Origin: CAZVWV01 sp964631745
GTDB lineage: Bacteria > Bdellovibrionota_C > UBA2361 > JBGSMV01
Direction of reading: 5' to 3'
Assembly: GCA_964631745.1 (NCBI GenBank)
Contig: CAZVWV010000042.1
Coordinates: 1-24,715, forward strand
Length of the DNA stretch: 24,715 nt
This document shows positions 23,128 through 24,715 of the stretch, piece after piece (positions within the stretch are counted from its first letter, which is position 1; each line of letters begins with the position of its first letter). A program made the translations under genes and the position numbers. The notes beneath the pieces are model-generated. The model was given only the letters and a program-made list of their open reading frames with translations. It did no database searches and was not told the origin of the DNA.

Positions 23128-24028
23128 AAGGGCCAGGAAAGGCAGAGCTGGGCATATAACCGCCCATTATCTTTTAGATCGGTTCAGCATAGCCGATCTT
23201 CGGCATTGGCAGACATTAGGCAGAAATGCCAAATTATATGAAGCGCAATTGTACAATGTGCTTGAGGCGCAGCGCCAGGAACATTACGCCTCGCTTATCG
23301 AAAGTTTACGGACCATTCGGGCAAATCCCTTTTCATTTAGGAACTGGGTTCGAATCAGTGACTATAAATACACGTTAACACCTCTGTCCAGCAGAGGAAG
23401 CGTTCAACGAATTGGAGGTAGGTTTAATTTTGGGAAGGGAATTTCAGAGTATCGATTTGAGCCGTTTAACGCCTATTATCTTGCCGAGGATAGTCCAACT
23501 GCGTGGCGAGAGAAATTTTTGCACGAACCGACTGGCAGCGGAGTCGGACTTTCGGAAGTTGAGTTAAAACTTGCGGACGAACGATCACTGGTACATTTGT
23601 CGCTACGGGGTGTAATTGAGGACTTGCTGGATATTACCAACATGACGGCTTTAAAGCCTTTTCTTGCGGTAATTCGTGATTTCAAGATTCCGGCGGCGAT
23701 TCGCGAACTGACGAAAGAGTTAGGCTTAAAGCCCATCGATACTGTTACTACTCTAAGTATGCTAAGCGCAAACTTGCTTGATCAAAACTGGAAAGCTAGG
23801 CCGATGCATCATGACATACCATCCAAGTCACAGATTTTTGGTAAAATCGCACTTGATGCTGGATTTGAAGGAATACTGTATCCGTCAGTCCGCGGCAGTG
23901 GGCGCTGCCTGGCGCTCTTCCCAAGGAATTTTAAAAATTCAACATCATTTGTGGAATTACAGAGCGAAGCGCCAAACGACAATGTGGTTACGCGTATGGA
24001 TGCAACAAACTTCAATCATTTGATTTAG
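23120..24028 (+). CDS. RES-domain toxin (NAD-degrading family)
   Basis: A 302-residue RES-domain protein. RES toxins of the Xre-RES systems degrade NAD+ and stop growth when the antitoxin is lost. The RES core starts near residue 75 with WVRIS, RIGGRFNFGKG (R101) and NAYYLAEDSPTAWRE (Y120, E123), and ends with LDAGFEGILYPSVRGSGRCLALFP. About 70 residues precede the core (AGHITAHYLLDRFSIADLRH), so it is longer than the common short form. Translation starts at GTG 23120, with AGGA about nine bases upstream. Its stop codon lies inside repeat C copy 2. Confidence 0.88.
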   Translation: MTKRARKGRAGHITAHYLLDRFSIADLRHWQTLGRNAKLYEAQLYNVLEAQRQEHYASLIESLRTIRANPFSFRNWVRISDYKYTLTPLSSRGSVQRIGGRFNFGKGISEYRFEPFNAYYLAEDSPTAWREKFLHEPTGSGVGLSEVELKLADERSLVHLSLRGVIEDLLDITNMTALKPFLAVIRDFKIPAAIRELTKELGLKPIDTVTTLSMLSANLLDQNWKARPMHHDIPSKSQIFGKIALDAGFEGILYPSVRGSGRCLALFPRNFKNSTSFVELQSEAPNDNVVTRMDATNFNHLI

Positions 24029-24200
24029 CAGAGCCTCTCCCGTTGCTAAGCGCGGCTCGTAGGAAAGACTCTGCTCCATCGAGCCTAGTGAATTAGATCA
24101 CTCCCACATTAGGCACCACCGATAGTATAAAGTTATAGATCGACGAGTCCTGCACGTTAGTGAAGTCGGAAAGGGATCCCGCTTGGCAGTTATTCAGTGA
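24019..24200. repeat. Repeat family C, copy 2
   Basis: The direct-repeat partner of 21897-22084, 2.1 kb away. Its first ten bases are the last codons and stop of the RES gene. The hairpin arms are GAGCC (24031-24035) and GGCTC (24054-24058), at the same spacing as in copy 1 but with an A-T pair replacing a C-G pair. A second inverted repeat, AGCAGAG/CTCTGCT (24027-24075), exists only here. It may serve as a terminator or processing element for the toxin transcript. Confidence 0.85.
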
Positions 24201-24251
24201 TCTAACGTTTTGTATCAATGCGCCAGAAGGGACTGCTTGAGTAATCGACTT

Positions 24252-24299
24252 GCCGGCTGTAGGGGGCCAGCGAAACGGTACCGAAAGTGGCCAGCCGGC
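24252..24299. other. Long imperfect hairpin
   Basis: GCCGGCTG (24252-24259) pairs with CAGCCGGC (24292-24299). Inside it GCCA (24266-24269) pairs with TGGC (24288-24291). The loop contains the palindrome CGGTACCG (24276-24283). It lies 50 bp beyond repeat C copy 2 and is not followed by a T run on the plus strand. Protein-binding site, recombination site or RNA structure are all possible. Confidence 0.45.
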
Positions 24300-24300
24300 G

Positions 24301-24715
24301 ATCAAGTGGTGGTTATTTGATTCTTTTATTCCTAAAATATATTAAATGTATTTAATTCTACTTGATTTATTCTTGGAGGGTGCTTAACAAGTATGCTGGA
24401 AAACTGTTTAACCTTTGGGAGCTGGATCTATCGATTAAAGACTCAACAAGAGCGATCTGAGCGCCTTATGCTTAGTTCCTAGCTTAGCCTTGCAATTTTA
24501 GAAAGCTTACGCTCTTGAAGTTGTGTTGCCAACCAGCTCTCGATGGAGAGGTGTGCCTTTCACTGGATCGGTGGCTGACCAGAATTGGTATCATTCCGCT
24601 GGCCCCCTACACCGGCTGTTCCTATTTTTGTAATTGCTCAAAAACCCCGGGTAAAGCACGAGATGTTCACTGGCGCGGCCGACTCGGCCGCCGATGTTCT
24701 TAGTGGCACTACAGC
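24301..24715. other. Right edge, no supported gene
   Basis: AT-rich at first (24310-24370), then mixed. The only candidate is a 29-codon ORF at 24393-24482 on the plus strand (MLENCLTFGSWIYRLK and on), with GGAGGG 13 bases before it, too far for a good ribosome binding site. I do not call it a gene. A downstream gene may start beyond the window. Confidence 0.35.

Noticed and set aside
24393..24482. 29-aa ORF after repeat C copy 2
   Set aside because: The GGAGGG upstream is 13 bases away and the peptide has no recognisable feature; too little to call a gene.
1..24715. tRNA, rRNA, CRISPR array or insertion sequence
   Set aside because: I looked for TPsiC-arm consensus, short regularly spaced repeats and transposase motifs by eye and found none convincing. 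A tRNA or Rfam scan would settle it.

Overview
The window is an accessory (defence-island type) stretch of a mid-GC bacterial genome. The organism cannot be named from it. A Gram-negative, probably proteobacterial host is suggested by an exported protein with a signal peptide and by a UPF0314/DUF2585 membrane protein, a family I know mainly from alpha- and gammaproteobacteria. No rRNA, tRNA, CRISPR array, transposase or integrase gene was seen.

Layout. Positions 1-9500 are a loose collection of single genes on both strands: a DUF4143-type ATPase, an adenylate-kinase-like kinase, a Panacea/SocA-type antitoxin operon with a tiny upstream ORF, an exported protein, a UPF0314 membrane protein, an unknown gene, a Schlafen/AlbA_2 regulator and a frameshifted gene. 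They are separated by diverged non-coding repeats: family A (2 copies, about 124 bp) and family B (3 copies, all in one orientation, each with the same 20-bp dyad). Positions 9591-21570, all on the minus strand, hold a large restriction-like locus. In transcription order it is: PLD-SNF2 helicase; type ISP-like N6-adenine methyltransferase with a C-terminal S24 (LexA/UmuD-like) domain; an unknown 141-aa protein; a Z1-domain ATPase; a C5-cytosine methyltransferase; and, after a 436-bp gap, a PD-(D/E)XK nuclease-like protein. Positions 21571-24715 hold an Xre-RES toxin-antitoxin pair between two direct copies of a third repeat family (C, about 185 bp), with a truncated small gene beside the left copy.

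How the genes may work together. The first two genes of the operon resemble a type ISP restriction enzyme split in two: a nuclease/helicase motor (PLD-SNF2) and a methyltransferase/target-recognition subunit. The last three (Z1, C5 methyltransferase, PD-(D/E)XK) resemble the Z1/Dcm restriction systems described next to MutL/MORC-like ATPases, but no such ATPase gene is present. Close spacing (4, 23, 6 and 78 bp) and Shine-Dalgarno sequences inside preceding gene ends suggest the first five are co-transcribed. The main candidate for an undescribed system is therefore a two-methylation (m6A and m5C), two-motor defence locus whose adenine methyltransferase carries what looks like a complete self-cleavage module. 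The toxin-antitoxin modules, regulators and repeats fit a gene-exchange hotspot.
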